Source: Achromobacter xylosoxidans A8
GTDB taxonomy: Bacteria; Pseudomonadota; Gammaproteobacteria; Burkholderiales; Burkholderiaceae_B
Direction of reading: 5' to 3'
NCBI RefSeq assembly: GCF_000165835.1
Contig: NC_014640.1
Coordinates: 124,001 to 188,000, forward strand
DNA length: 64,000 nt
The notes beneath the pieces were generated by a model. The model ran no database searches and was not told the DNA's origin. It saw nothing but the letters and a program-made list of their open reading frames with translations. Position 1 is the stretch's first letter; each line of letters begins with the position of its first letter. Shown here piece after piece: positions 1-8,073 of this stretch. The translations under genes and the position numbers were made by a program.

Positions 1-97
1 GTAAATTGGAGTCGGGTTATCCCTAGGTAATTGCGTGTTACCGGGGGAGCGGCCCTGGGTAAGATTCCAGCCGATCCTTGAATCCTGAATTATTGCG

Positions 98-1285
98 ATG
101 GAGTTTGCCGTGCTCGAACTGACCAATCTGGACGAAATTGTGGCGCTGCGGCGCGACATCCACATGCATCCGGAGCTTTGCTACGAAGAGCACCGCACGG
201 CCAAGGTGGTGGCGGACACGCTGCGCGGCTGGGGCATCGAGACCCACACCGGCATCGCCAAGACCGGGGTGGTCGGCGTGATCAAGCGCGGCGCGTCGGA
301 TCGCGCCATCATGCTGCGCGCCGACATGGATGCGCTGCCCATGCAGGAAGAGAACCAGTTCGACCATCGTTCGCGCCATGACGGCAAGATGCACGGCTGC
401 GGGCACGACGGCCACACCGCCATGCTGCTGGCTGCCGCGCGCCACTTGCAGGCCGAGGGCGGCTTCGACGGCACGGTGTACCTGTGCTTCCAGCCAGCCG
501 AGGAAGGCGGTGCCGGCGGCCGCGCCATGATCCAGGACGGCCTGTTCGAACGCTTTCCCTGCGAGGCTGTGTTCGGCATGCACAATTGGCCGGGGTTGGC
601 CGCCGGGACCTTCGGCGTCTGTGCCGGCCCGATGATGGCGGCCGCCAACGGCTTCAAGATCACCGTGCGCGGCAAGGGCGGCCACGCCGCCGCGCCGCAG
701 GATTGCAGCGATCCGGTGCCCGCGCTGTTCGCCATCGGCCAGTCCCTGCAGACCATCCTCACGCGCAGCAAGCGTCCGCTGGACGCCGCGGTGCTGTCGA
801 TCACCCAGGTGCAGGCCGGCGGCAGCGTGATCAACGTCATTCCCAATAGCGCCTGGCTGGGCGGCTCGGTGCGGGCCTACAGCACCGACGTGGTCGACCT
901 GATCGAACGCCGCATGAACGAGATCGCCGGCAACATCGCGGCCGCGCACGGCTGCGAGGCCGACGTGTTCTTCGAGCGCCGCTACCCGGCGCTGGTGAAC
1001 ACCGTGGCCGAGACCGAGTTCTGCATGGAAGTCATGCGCGAGGTGGTGGGCCAGGACAAGGCATTGGTGATCGAGCCGGCCATGGCTTCCGAGGATTTTG
1101 CCTTCCTGCTGCAGGAAAAGCCTGGCTGCTACGTGTTCCTGGGCAACGGCGACGGCGAGCACCGCATGGCGGGCCATGGCCTGGGGCCTTGCATGCTGCA
1201 CAACGCCAGCTATGACTTCAACGATTCCCTGATTCCGGCTGGCGCGTCGTACTGGGTACGCCTGGCGCAACGCTATCTGGCCTGA
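98..1285 (+). CDS. M20 family metallopeptidase / amidohydrolase (hippurate hydrolase-like)
   Basis: Cytoplasmic zinc hydrolase of the M20D (AmhX/HipO, IAA-amino acid hydrolase) group, expected to split N-acyl amino acids. The 395-residue length is normal. Visible are the metal ligand segment CGHDGH at about residues 101-106, the catalytic pair in QPAEEGG (about 136-142), and the dimerisation-domain motif GGHAAAPQ. It is followed 58 bp later by a Bug-type binding protein, an arrangement that suggests uptake plus hydrolysis of one substrate. The ATG at 98 fits the family start; the 97 bases before it hold only a weak inverted repeat (GGTAA-N7-TTACC at 26-42). The substrate is not readable from sequence. 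Confidence 0.9.
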   Translation: MEFAVLELTNLDEIVALRRDIHMHPELCYEEHRTAKVVADTLRGWGIETHTGIAKTGVVGVIKRGASDRAIMLRADMDALPMQEENQFDHRSRHDGKMHGCGHDGHTAMLLAAARHLQAEGGFDGTVYLCFQPAEEGGAGGRAMIQDGLFERFPCEAVFGMHNWPGLAAGTFGVCAGPMMAAANGFKITVRGKGGHAAAPQDCSDPVPALFAIGQSLQTILTRSKRPLDAAVLSITQVQAGGSVINVIPNSAWLGGSVRAYSTDVVDLIERRMNEIAGNIAAAHGCEADVFFERRYPALVNTVAETEFCMEVMREVVGQDKALVIEPAMASEDFAFLLQEKPGCYVFLGNGDGEHRMAGHGLGPCMLHNASYDFNDSLIPAGASYWVRLAQRYLA

Positions 1286-1343
1286 TGTGCTTCATGCTTT
1301 CCGTTTTATCTGACGCAGTGCCACGCAACATTACTAGGACGAT

Positions 1344-2315
1344 ATGAAAAAGAAGACATTGCTGATCAAGGCCGCGGGGGCGGCCTTGGCAATCATGGCC
1401 AGCGGCGCAATGGCGCAGAGCTGGCCGGCCAAGCCCGTCACGCTGGTGGTGCCCTACACCGCCGGCGGCAGCGCCGACGCGATCGGACGCCGCCTGGGCG
1501 ACGTGCTGCGCAAGGAAAGCAACGTAACCGTGATCGTCGAGAACAAGCCGGGCGCGGGCGCGTCCGTAGGCACCGACTTCGTGGCGCGCGCGCAGCCGGA
1601 TGGCACCACCTTGCTGCTGGCCTCCACCAGCCCGCTGACGATCTTCCCGCATTTGGCCAAGACCAACTACGACCCGATGAAGGACCTGACGCCGGTGGCC
1701 AGCGTGGCCGTGGCGCCCGTCGCCATCGTCGCCACCAAGGCGCTGCCGGTGAAGGACTTCGCCGGCCTGATCGACTATGCCAAGTCGCACCCGGACGGCG
1801 TGCGCTACGGCACGCCGGGCCAGGGCACCGTGGCCCACATCGGCATGTCGGCCGTCACGGCCCAGACCGGCACCAAGATGTTGCACGTGCCCTACCGCGG
1901 CAACAGCCAGGCGCTGACCGACGGCCTGGGCGGCGTGGTCGAACTGCTGGTGGTCAACAGCGATGTGGTGCTGCCGCACGTTGCCAACGGCGCGCTCAAG
2001 CCCCTGGCCGTGATGGCGCCCGAACGCCTGGCCGCCTGGCCGGACGTGCCCACCATGGCCGAGCTGAAGATGCCGCAGGCGCAGTACTACTCGAACTTCG
2101 GCGTGTTCGCGCCCGCCAATCTGCCGGCCACGGTTGCGCAGCCGCTACAGGCCGCCTTGGCCAAGGCCGTCGCCAGCGCCGAGTTCCAGGACTTGCTGGC
2201 CAAGTCCTACCTGCAGCCGGGCACGGCCGTGGGTGACGCGTTCGCCAAGCAGGTGCAAGCGGAATTCGCGAACAATGCGCGGGTCATCAAGGAAGGCAAT
2301 ATCAAGGCTGAGTAA
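1344..2315 (+). CDS. Bug family tripartite tricarboxylate transporter substrate-binding protein
   Basis: Periplasmic solute-binding protein (TctC/Bug family), 323 residues, with an N-terminal signal peptide (Lys-rich start, hydrophobic core, cleavage near AMA-QS at about residue 26). The family hallmark VTLVVPYTAGGSADAIGR-type loop and the P-G-x-G-(A/T)-x-x-H region (TPGQGTVAH) are present. Such proteins are hugely expanded in Alcaligenaceae and are often not linked to TctA/TctB membrane genes, as here. An AGGA Shine-Dalgarno sits before the ATG. It is probably co-transcribed with the upstream M20 hydrolase and ends at a strong terminator. The ligand is unknown (carboxylates are typical). Confidence 0.9.
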   Translation: MKKKTLLIKAAGAALAIMASGAMAQSWPAKPVTLVVPYTAGGSADAIGRRLGDVLRKESNVTVIVENKPGAGASVGTDFVARAQPDGTTLLLASTSPLTIFPHLAKTNYDPMKDLTPVASVAVAPVAIVATKALPVKDFAGLIDYAKSHPDGVRYGTPGQGTVAHIGMSAVTAQTGTKMLHVPYRGNSQALTDGLGGVVELLVVNSDVVLPHVANGALKPLAVMAPERLAAWPDVPTMAELKMPQAQYYSNFGVFAPANLPATVAQPLQAALAKAVASAEFQDLLAKSYLQPGTAVGDAFAKQVQAEFANNARVIKEGNIKAE

Positions 2316-2330
2316 GCCTTGTCCAACAAG

Positions 2331-2366
2331 AAACGCGCGACCCTCTGGGGTACGCGCGTTTTTTTT
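2331..2366 (+). terminator. Rho-independent terminator after the Bug-type gene
   Basis: The stem AACGCGCG / CGCGCGTT encloses a short loop and is followed directly by a run of eight T. It lies 15 bp beyond the stop of the binding-protein gene and closes the M20-Bug transcription unit. Confidence 0.85.
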
Positions 2367-2419
2367 AGCCGTCCCAAGGCCGCGGCGTTTCGCGGCGCCT
2401 TTCTTGGACGCGCCGCGGC

Positions 2420-2752
2420 CTACGCGCTGCGCGGTCCGAACATGATGACCAGCATGCCAGCCAGGCACAGGCCCACGCCCAGCCAGTCGCTCGTGCTGGG
2501 GCGCACGCCGTCCACGGCCCACAGCCACAGCAGCGCCATGCCGATGTACACGCCGCCATACGCCGCATAGACGCGGCCCGAAGCCGTGGGGTGCAGCGTC
2601 AGCAGCCAGGCAAACAGCGCCAGGCTGGCCGCCGCGGGCGCGAGCAGCCAGATGGAGTGGCCCTTGCGCAGCCACAGGTAAGGAAGATAGCAGCCGATGA
2701 TCTCGGCCAGCGCCGTCAGGATGAACAGCGCAAGGGTTTGCAAAGCGCCCAC
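2420..2752 (-). CDS. YnfA/UPF0060 family small membrane protein
   Basis: About 110 residues with four hydrophobic segments, the size and pattern of the YnfA (UPF0060) family of small multidrug-resistance-like membrane proteins. Recognisable family features are the early [16 protein letters not shown] helix, the central [12 protein letters not shown] segment and the terminal D-x-x-G helix. A GTG start at 2752 is preferred because AGGA lies 8 bases before it; a GTG at 2758 is also in frame but only 2 bases from AGGA. It follows the MerR gene on the same strand with a small gap. The physiological role is not established; drug or polyamine export is only analogy. Confidence 0.8.
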   Translation of the reverse strand: MGALQTLALFILTALAEIIGCYLPYLWLRKGHSIWLLAPAAASLALFAWLLTLHPTASGRVYAAYGGVYIGMALLWLWAVDGVRPSTSDWLGVGLCLAGMLVIMFGPRSA

Positions 2753-2762
2753 GCCCACGTTC

Positions 2763-3143
2763 CTAGGGCTTCTGCGCGAGCAGATCGCGGCATTGCTGTT
2801 CCTGCTGCGAAATTTCGTGCAGGGTATCCTCGATGTCGCGGCGCTGCTGTTCCAGGGTGCTGCGGTGCTGTTCCAGTACGCTCAAGTATTGGCGCAGCTG
2901 GACCTCGGTGTCGCCCGGCCCGTCATACATGTCGATCAGGGTCAGGATCTCGGACAATTGCAGGCCCAGGCGCTTGCCGCGCAGGGCCAGCTTCAGGCGC
3001 GTGCGGTCGCGCGGCCCGAAGATGCGGTTGCGCCCTTCGCGCGCCGGGCTGACGATCCCCTGGTCTTCATAGAAGCGGATCGTGCGGGGCGTGACGTCGA
3101 ACTCGCGGGAGAGCTCTGAGATAGTCCAGGTTGACGGGGACAT
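2763..3143 (-). CDS. MerR family transcriptional regulator
   Basis: DNA-binding regulator of 126 residues. The N-terminal winged helix-turn-helix is clear ([22 protein letters not shown], about residues 8-29, with the REGRNRIF wing), followed by a long coiled-coil dimerisation helix (about 75-118). There is only one cysteine near the C-terminus, so a metal-sensing role is unlikely. The first half resembles the LiuR-type MerR regulators that control branched-chain or fatty acid catabolism in proteobacteria. It is divergent from a metallo-beta-lactamase-fold hydrolase, and a perfect palindrome lies between them, making that hydrolase the probable target. Confidence 0.88.
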   Translation of the reverse strand: MSPSTWTISELSREFDVTPRTIRFYEDQGIVSPAREGRNRIFGPRDRTRLKLALRGKRLGLQLSEILTLIDMYDGPGDTEVQLRQYLSVLEQHRSTLEQQRRDIEDTLHEISQQEQQCRDLLAQKP

Positions 3144-3157
3144 GCGAGATATGGCAG

Positions 3158-3173
3158 TTTACGTAAACGTAAA
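3158..3173. promoter_or_regulatory. Palindromic operator TTTACGT-AA-ACGTAAA
   Basis: A perfect 7+7 palindrome with a 2-bp centre lies in the 72-bp gap between the divergent MerR and MBL-fold genes, 15 bp upstream of the MerR start. Position and symmetry fit a MerR-dimer operator that governs both directions. It resembles the site type reported for LiuR-like regulators, but this is from memory and was not matched to a database. Confidence 0.65.
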
Positions 3174-3215
3174 TTATGATGACTTGACCCGATCGTCAAG
3201 CGTGGAGGAGAGGCA

Positions 3216-4283
3216 ATGAACCCGAACGAACAGAAACTGCAATATCCCTGGACTGATTTCCAGCCCGAACCCGGCCGTTCGCACGTGGTGGCGGAAGGGG
3301 TCAAATGGATCAGGATGCCTCTGCCGTTCGCGCTGGATCATATCAACCTCTGGCTGCTGCGCGACAACATCGACGGCCGCGACGGCTGGACCATCGTCGA
3401 CTGCGGCATCACGCGAGATGAAGTGAAGACGTTGTGGGAACGCGTGTTCGAGACCGAACTGGAAGGCCTGCCGGTGCTGCGCGTCATCGTCACCCACATG
3501 CACCCCGACCACATCGGCCTGGCGCACTGGCTGTGCGAACGCTGGAGTGCTCCTTTGTGGATGACGATGACGGACTTCGTGGTGGCCTCGCTGTGGTCCT
3601 CGCGCCGCGGCGACGCGGGCGGCGGCCCGGGCGGCCAATCGGCGGTGGACCACTTCGCCCGCCACGGCCTGACCGACCTGGACGCGCAAGAGCAGATTCG
3701 GCAGCGCGCCAACTACTACCCCAATCTGGTGCCGGCCGTGCCCGCGCGCTATACCCGCATCATGCACGGCGATGACGTGCGCATCGGCGGGCGCGATTGG
3801 CGCGTGATCGTGGGCTATGGGCATGCGCCTGAGCACGCTTCGCTGTTTTCACCGGATCTCGGCGTGCTGATCTCGGGCGACATGGTGCTACCGCGCATTT
3901 CCACCAACGTCAGCGTGTTCGACTACGAGCCCGACGCCAATCCCCTGCCCCTGTACCTGCGTTCGCTGGATGGTTACGCCGACTTGCCCAGGGACACCTT
4001 GGTGCTGCCCTCGCACGGCCGGCCCTTCAAGGGCCTGCATGAGCGCATCGCGCAACAGCATGAACACCATCGCGACCGCCTGGCGGAAGTGCTGGAAGCT
4101 TGTGCCATCCAGCCGCAATCGACCACGGATATCGTGCCGGTGCTGTTCAAGCGCAAGCTGGACCTGCACCAGCTGACCTTCGCCATGGGCGAGGCGCTGG
4201 CGCACCTGCATGCGCTGTATTTCGAAGGCAAGCTCAAGCGCGCGCTGGGCGCGGACGGCATCGTGCGGTTCTCGGCCGTCTGA
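3216..4283 (+). CDS. MBL-fold metallo-hydrolase
   Basis: Soluble metallo-beta-lactamase-superfamily hydrolase, 355 residues. Metal ligands are in HMHPDH (His94, His96, Asp98, His99), a later GHAPEH histidine and the ISGD aspartate. The C-terminal 80 residues form a helical tail of the BLACT/winged-helix type found in LACTB2-like and thioesterase-like members. A GGAGGAGAGG ribosome site precedes the ATG. It is divergent from the MerR gene and carries the operator in its promoter region. Substrate is unknown; if the regulator is LiuR-like, a thioester or acyl substrate would be a reasonable guess. Confidence 0.88.
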   Translation: MNPNEQKLQYPWTDFQPEPGRSHVVAEGVKWIRMPLPFALDHINLWLLRDNIDGRDGWTIVDCGITRDEVKTLWERVFETELEGLPVLRVIVTHMHPDHIGLAHWLCERWSAPLWMTMTDFVVASLWSSRRGDAGGGPGGQSAVDHFARHGLTDLDAQEQIRQRANYYPNLVPAVPARYTRIMHGDDVRIGGRDWRVIVGYGHAPEHASLFSPDLGVLISGDMVLPRISTNVSVFDYEPDANPLPLYLRSLDGYADLPRDTLVLPSHGRPFKGLHERIAQQHEHHRDRLAEVLEACAIQPQSTTDIVPVLFKRKLDLHQLTFAMGEALAHLHALYFEGKLKRALGADGIVRFSAV

Positions 4284-4298
4284 GCGTGGCAGGCAGAA

Positions 4299-4328
4299 AG
4301 GCGGCGCGCATGGGCCGCCGCGCCGCCT
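4299..4328. terminator. Convergent GC-rich hairpin
   Basis: The 10-bp perfect inverted repeat AGGCGGCGCG / CGCGCCGCCT lies between the convergent MBL and LysE genes. There is no T-tract, so it may be a weak terminator or a 3'-end stabilising structure. Confidence 0.35.
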
Positions 4329-4953
4329 AACGCGTGGCCGTAGCCAACCGCACGGCCAGCCCGATGAACACCAACGCGGCAATCCGGTTCAGCCAGCGCT
4401 TGGCGGTCACCGAGCGCTGCAGCAGTTCACCGAACGCGCCCGAGAAGAACGCAATGGCGCCGAACACCAGCAGCGTGACGACCATGAAGACCGCGCCCAA
4501 CTGCATGGTCTGCAAACCCACGGGACCCAGCGCCGGCGAGGTGAACTGCGGCAGGAAGGCGAAGAAGAACAGCAGCACCTTGGGGTTGGTCAGGTTCATC
4601 ACGATGCCGCGGCGGTACAGCGCACCGGGCCGCATGGGTTCGGGCCGCTTGCCGGCTTCGGATTCGACCGGCGCGCGCAGGATCTGCCACGCCAGATAGG
4701 CCAGGTAGGCGGCGCCCGCCAGCTTGAGCACGGTGAAGGCCATGGGCGAGGCCGCAAACACGGCTGCCAGTCCCACGGCCACGGCGGCTGTATGCCCCAG
4801 CAGCCCCGTGCACAGCCCCAGCACCACGAACATGCCGGCCTTGCGGCCCCAGATGGCGGACTGCATCAGCACGAACAGATTGTCCGGCCCCGGAGTCAGG
4901 GCCAGCAGGACGGCAATGCCGAAGAATGCGATCAGGGTGTCGATGGGCAGCAT
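4327..4953 (-). CDS. LysE/RhtB family amino acid exporter
   Basis: Inner-membrane exporter, 208 residues, about six hydrophobic helices. The family signature TPGPDN sits at residues 20-25 in the first helix, and the NLTNPKVLLFF segment marks the middle. These proteins export homoserine, threonine, lysine or similar amino acids. It is monocistronic, convergent with the MBL gene and divergent from the nitroreductase. The specific substrate cannot be told. Confidence 0.9.
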   Translation of the reverse strand: MLPIDTLIAFFGIAVLLALTPGPDNLFVLMQSAIWGRKAGMFVVLGLCTGLLGHTAAVAVGLAAVFAASPMAFTVLKLAGAAYLAYLAWQILRAPVESEAGKRPEPMRPGALYRRGIVMNLTNPKVLLFFFAFLPQFTSPALGPVGLQTMQLGAVFMVVTLLVFGAIAFFSGAFGELLQRSVTAKRWLNRIAALVFIGLAVRLATATR

Positions 4954-5087
4954 GAGTGGTCGCCTGGAACGGTTCGGCCGGCTCTAGGCGGCCGGAAGTG
5001 GCATCATAAAGGCAAAGACGTGCCCATCATGCATGCCCCATGCGTCCCTTGCGGGACCAGCCGGGCCGACCAGGAGAGACAACCGCC

Positions 5088-5813
5088 ATGCCCCCCACCG
5101 CCATGCCGCAATCCCCGGAACCCTTGCAGGGCGCCGATGCGCGCCCCGACGCCTCGCTCGAGGCGTGGCTGCAGGCCCGCCACAGCTGCCGCGCATTCCT
5201 GCCCGAGCCGGTGGCGCGCGGCACCATCGAACGCGTCCTGGCCCTGGCGCAGCGCACCGCCTCCTGGTGCAATTGTCAGCCCTGGCAGGTGACGATCACC
5301 GAAGGCGCGGGCACGGAACGCCTGCGCGGCGCGCTGCAACGCCGCGCGGAACAGTCTGGCTTCACGCCGGATTTTCCGTTTCCGCGCGAATACCAGGGCG
5401 AGTACCTGGCCCGACGGCGCGAATCGGGCTTCCAGCTGTATGGCGCGGTCGGCGTGGCGCGCGGCGACCGCGAGGCCTACCGGCGCCAGGAAATGCGCAA
5501 TTTCCAGCTGTTCGACGCGCCGCACGTGGCCATCGTCACCACCGACGAGGCGCTGGGCGAATATGGCGCAATGGATTGCGGCGGCTATGTGGCCAATTTC
5601 CTGCTGGCAGCCCAGGCCAACGGCGTGGCCACGGTTGCCCAGGCATCCCTGGCCATGTACCCGGAAGTGCTGCGCGAGGAACTCGGCATCGCCGCGGACC
5701 GGCGCGTGGTCTGCGGCATTTCCTTCGGCTATGCGGATACGGCGCACCCCGCCAACAGCTACCGCACCAGCCGCGCCTCGCAGTCCGAAACCGTCACCTG
5801 GATCGGCGGATAG
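5088..5813 (+). CDS. Nitroreductase family protein
   Basis: FMN-dependent oxidoreductase of the nitroreductase fold, about 241 residues. It has the N-terminal RHSCRAFLPEPV segment, the WCNCQPWQV flavin-contact region, and the C-terminal ISFGYAD motif before a short tail. The ATG at 5088 is chosen because AGGAGA lies 10 bases upstream (5072-5077); an in-frame ATG at 5040 would add 16 residues with no ribosome site. It likely reduces nitro- or quinone-type compounds using NAD(P)H. The next gene, a cystathionine beta-lyase, lies 82 bp downstream on the same strand. Confidence 0.88.
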   Translation: MPPTAMPQSPEPLQGADARPDASLEAWLQARHSCRAFLPEPVARGTIERVLALAQRTASWCNCQPWQVTITEGAGTERLRGALQRRAEQSGFTPDFPFPREYQGEYLARRRESGFQLYGAVGVARGDREAYRRQEMRNFQLFDAPHVAIVTTDEALGEYGAMDCGGYVANFLLAAQANGVATVAQASLAMYPEVLREELGIAADRRVVCGISFGYADTAHPANSYRTSRASQSETVTWIGG

Positions 5814-5895
5814 GGACAGGCCGCGCCTGGCCTGATATGGTTCATCCTGATCGCCTTTATTCCGCCCCTGTCCATACGCAAGCAGTCCACTGAAG

Positions 5896-7089
5896 ATGCC
5901 CACCAAACACATCGATACGCTTCTGCAGCACGCAGGCACCGCCCCGTTCAACCCCGAAACCGGCACGGCGCCGGTGCCCCTGCCGCCGATGCGCGCCAGC
6001 ACGGTGCGCTTCGAGAACCTCGCCGCGCTTGAAAAGGCTCAGCGCAGCAAGGCGGCAGGCGGCCGCGCCTCCACCTACGGACGCATGGGTATGGACACGC
6101 ATGCGGCGCTGGAAGAGGTCTTCACCCAGCTCGAAGGCGGCACGCACTGCTACCTGGCGTCCTCGGGCCTGTCGGCCATGACCATGGTCATGATGGCGCT
6201 GTGCTCGGCCGGCGACCACGCGCTGATCTCGGATTGCGTCTATGGCCCGATGCGCGAGCTGGACGACGCGGTGCTCAAGCGTATGAACATCGAGATCACG
6301 TACTTCGCGGCCGGCGAGGACCTGGAAGAGTTGGTGCGTCCGACCACCAAGCTGTTGTACGTGGAGTCGCCCGGATCCCTGCTGTTCGAGATGCTGGACA
6401 TGGGCGCCATGGCCGCCTTCGCGCAGCGTCGTGGCCTGGTGCTGGCCACCGACAATACCTGGGGCTCGGGCTACATCTACCGCCCGCTGACGCTGGGCGC
6501 GCAGGTGTCCGTCATTGCAGGCACCAAGTACGTGGGCGGACACTCCGACCTGATGCTGGGCGCCGTCGTCACCAATGACGAAGAGATCGCCCGCAAGCTC
6601 AACCGCACGCAGTACGCCATGGGTTATTCCATCAGCGCGGATGACGCCTGGCTGGCCCTGCGCGGCGTGCGCACCATGCCCATCCGCATGGCGCAGCATG
6701 CGCGCCACGCCTTGCAGGTGTGCGAATTCTTCAAGAGCCGTTCCGAGACGGTGCGCTTGTTCCACCCGGCCTGGCCGCAGGATCCCGGCCACGCGTTGTG
6801 GCAGCGCGATTGCACCGGCTCCAACGGCATGCTGTCCGTCGAACTGCGCCTGTCGCCGGCGGCGGCGCGCGTGTTCGTGGATTCGTTGACGCTGTTCGGC
6901 ATCGGCTTTTCCTGGGGCGGCTACGAAAGCCTGGTGCAGCTGGTGTCGGGCAAGGACCTGTCCAAGCACCGCTATTGGGGCGAAGGCGACAACGCCCTGG
7001 TGCGCCTGCACATCGGCCTGGAATCGCCGGACGACATCATCGCCGACCTGACCCAGGCGCTGGAAAAGGCCGCGGCCGTCCAGGGCTGA
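5896..7089 (+). CDS. metC: Cystathionine beta-lyase (Cys/Met metabolism PLP enzyme)
   Basis: Pyridoxal-phosphate enzyme of the Cys/Met gamma-family, 397 residues, cytoplasmic. The Schiff-base lysine is Lys211 in AGTKYVGGHSD. The YGRMGMDTHAALE and SSGLSAM segments bind the cofactor phosphate, and the C-terminal LVRLHIGLESPDDIIADL is typical. It cleaves cystathionine to homocysteine, pyruvate and ammonia; a broader C-S lyase role cannot be excluded. The gene meets the alpha/beta hydrolase gene tail-to-tail 21 bp later, with a GGCCGCC/GGCGGCC hairpin (7104-7120) at the junction. Confidence 0.88.
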   Translation: MPTKHIDTLLQHAGTAPFNPETGTAPVPLPPMRASTVRFENLAALEKAQRSKAAGGRASTYGRMGMDTHAALEEVFTQLEGGTHCYLASSGLSAMTMVMMALCSAGDHALISDCVYGPMRELDDAVLKRMNIEITYFAAGEDLEELVRPTTKLLYVESPGSLLFEMLDMGAMAAFAQRRGLVLATDNTWGSGYIYRPLTLGAQVSVIAGTKYVGGHSDLMLGAVVTNDEEIARKLNRTQYAMGYSISADDAWLALRGVRTMPIRMAQHARHALQVCEFFKSRSETVRLFHPAWPQDPGHALWQRDCTGSNGMLSVELRLSPAAARVFVDSLTLFGIGFSWGGYESLVQLVSGKDLSKHRYWGEGDNALVRLHIGLESPDDIIADLTQALEKAAAVQG

Positions 7090-7110
7090 GCTGCGCGAGG
7101 CGAGGCCGCC

Positions 7111-8073
7111 TCAGGCGGCCGTGCCGCGTATCCAGACGCCGATGCGCGCGGCGATGTCGTCGCTGTTGTCGTCCATCATGGGCATGTGCGAATTGCCGGC
7201 AATGCCCATGTCGGCCAGGCGCCAGGTCTGCACGCGGGCGCCCTGGCGCGCCAGCTCATCGGCATAGGCCTGTCCGGTGATGCACAGCTTTTCCCACAGC
7301 GGCGTGGCGTCCAGGTAGTCGCCATAGACGAACAGGAATGGCTTGTCCGCCACGGCCTGGGCCGCAACCTCGGGCGAGAAGCCCGAGGGTTCGATGCCGA
7401 TGACGCCGCGCACCAGATCCGGCCGCGCATGCAGCGCGCGGTAGGCGACCTCGCCGCCATGGCTGTGCGCCATTACCAGGCACGGCCCGATGCGGTCCAG
7501 CACCGCGCAGAACCCCCTCAACGCCGCATCGTTATTGCCCAGCCAGCGCGGCACTGCATGGCGGATGAAGTCGTCGAACACGGCGACCGGAAAGCGCTGG
7601 CCCTCGAAAGCGCGCCGCGCCGCGTAGTCCTCGGCGCGCCCGAAGCGGAACAGCGTCCAGCTCTCTTCGGCATTGCGGATGATGGGCGGCTCGGGCCAGA
7701 CTTCCTTGAACGGCGCCCAGCCCGCACGGCCGCGCTCGACGTTGTCCACGACATAGACCGCGTGGCCCTGGCGCAGGAAATGCTGCATCCAGCCCGGCCT
7801 TCCATCCGGCGTCTGTTCCCACATCGCGCCCGTCATGCCGCCGCCATGCAACAGCACGATGGGCAGCGGATGCGCGAGCCGCGCCGGGATGAAGTACTGC
7901 ACGTAGGCCTGCTCGAAGTGGTACAGGCCGTTGGGGTCGTAGGCCAGCGACGCGCTCTGCGTGAACGCGATGTCGCGCTGTGGCTGGCCGTCGATGCGTA
8001 CCTGCCGGCCACCCGCGTAAAAGCTGCCGAAGTCGGACAGGGTCACTGCCGCCGGGCTAACCGCTTGCGTCAT
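7111..8073 (-). CDS. Alpha/beta fold hydrolase (esterase-like)
   Basis: Serine hydrolase of about 320 residues. The oxyanion-hole motif LLHGGGMTG and the nucleophile elbow AHSHGG are visible, and a late histidine (NSHMPMMDDN) completes the likely triad. No signal peptide is apparent. The open frame extends far upstream, but the start at 8073 is chosen because it overlaps the stop of the preceding binding-protein gene by 4 bp (ATGA), a sign of translational coupling. The pairing suggests hydrolysis of the ligand captured by the binding protein. The substrate is not known. Confidence 0.82.
   Translation of the reverse strand: MTQAVSPAAVTLSDFGSFYAGGRQVRIDGQPQRDIAFTQSASLAYDPNGLYHFEQAYVQYFIPARLAHPLPIVLLHGGGMTGAMWEQTPDGRPGWMQHFLRQGHAVYVVDNVERGRAGWAPFKEVWPEPPIIRNAEESWTLFRFGRAEDYAARRAFEGQRFPVAVFDDFIRHAVPRWLGNNDAALRGFCAVLDRIGPCLVMAHSHGGEVAYRALHARPDLVRGVIGIEPSGFSPEVAAQAVADKPFLFVYGDYLDATPLWEKLCITGQAYADELARQGARVQTWRLADMGIAGNSHMPMMDDNSDDIAARIGVWIRGTAA

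Noticed and set aside
26..42. GGTAA-N7-TTACC inverted repeat at the left edge
   Set aside because: Only 5-bp arms at the edge of the window and no adjacent regulator in view, so it is not distinguishable from chance.
38..1270. A 410-codon minus-strand open frame at the left edge
   Set aside because: Antisense to the M20 hydrolase, with shadow-type composition and no domain.
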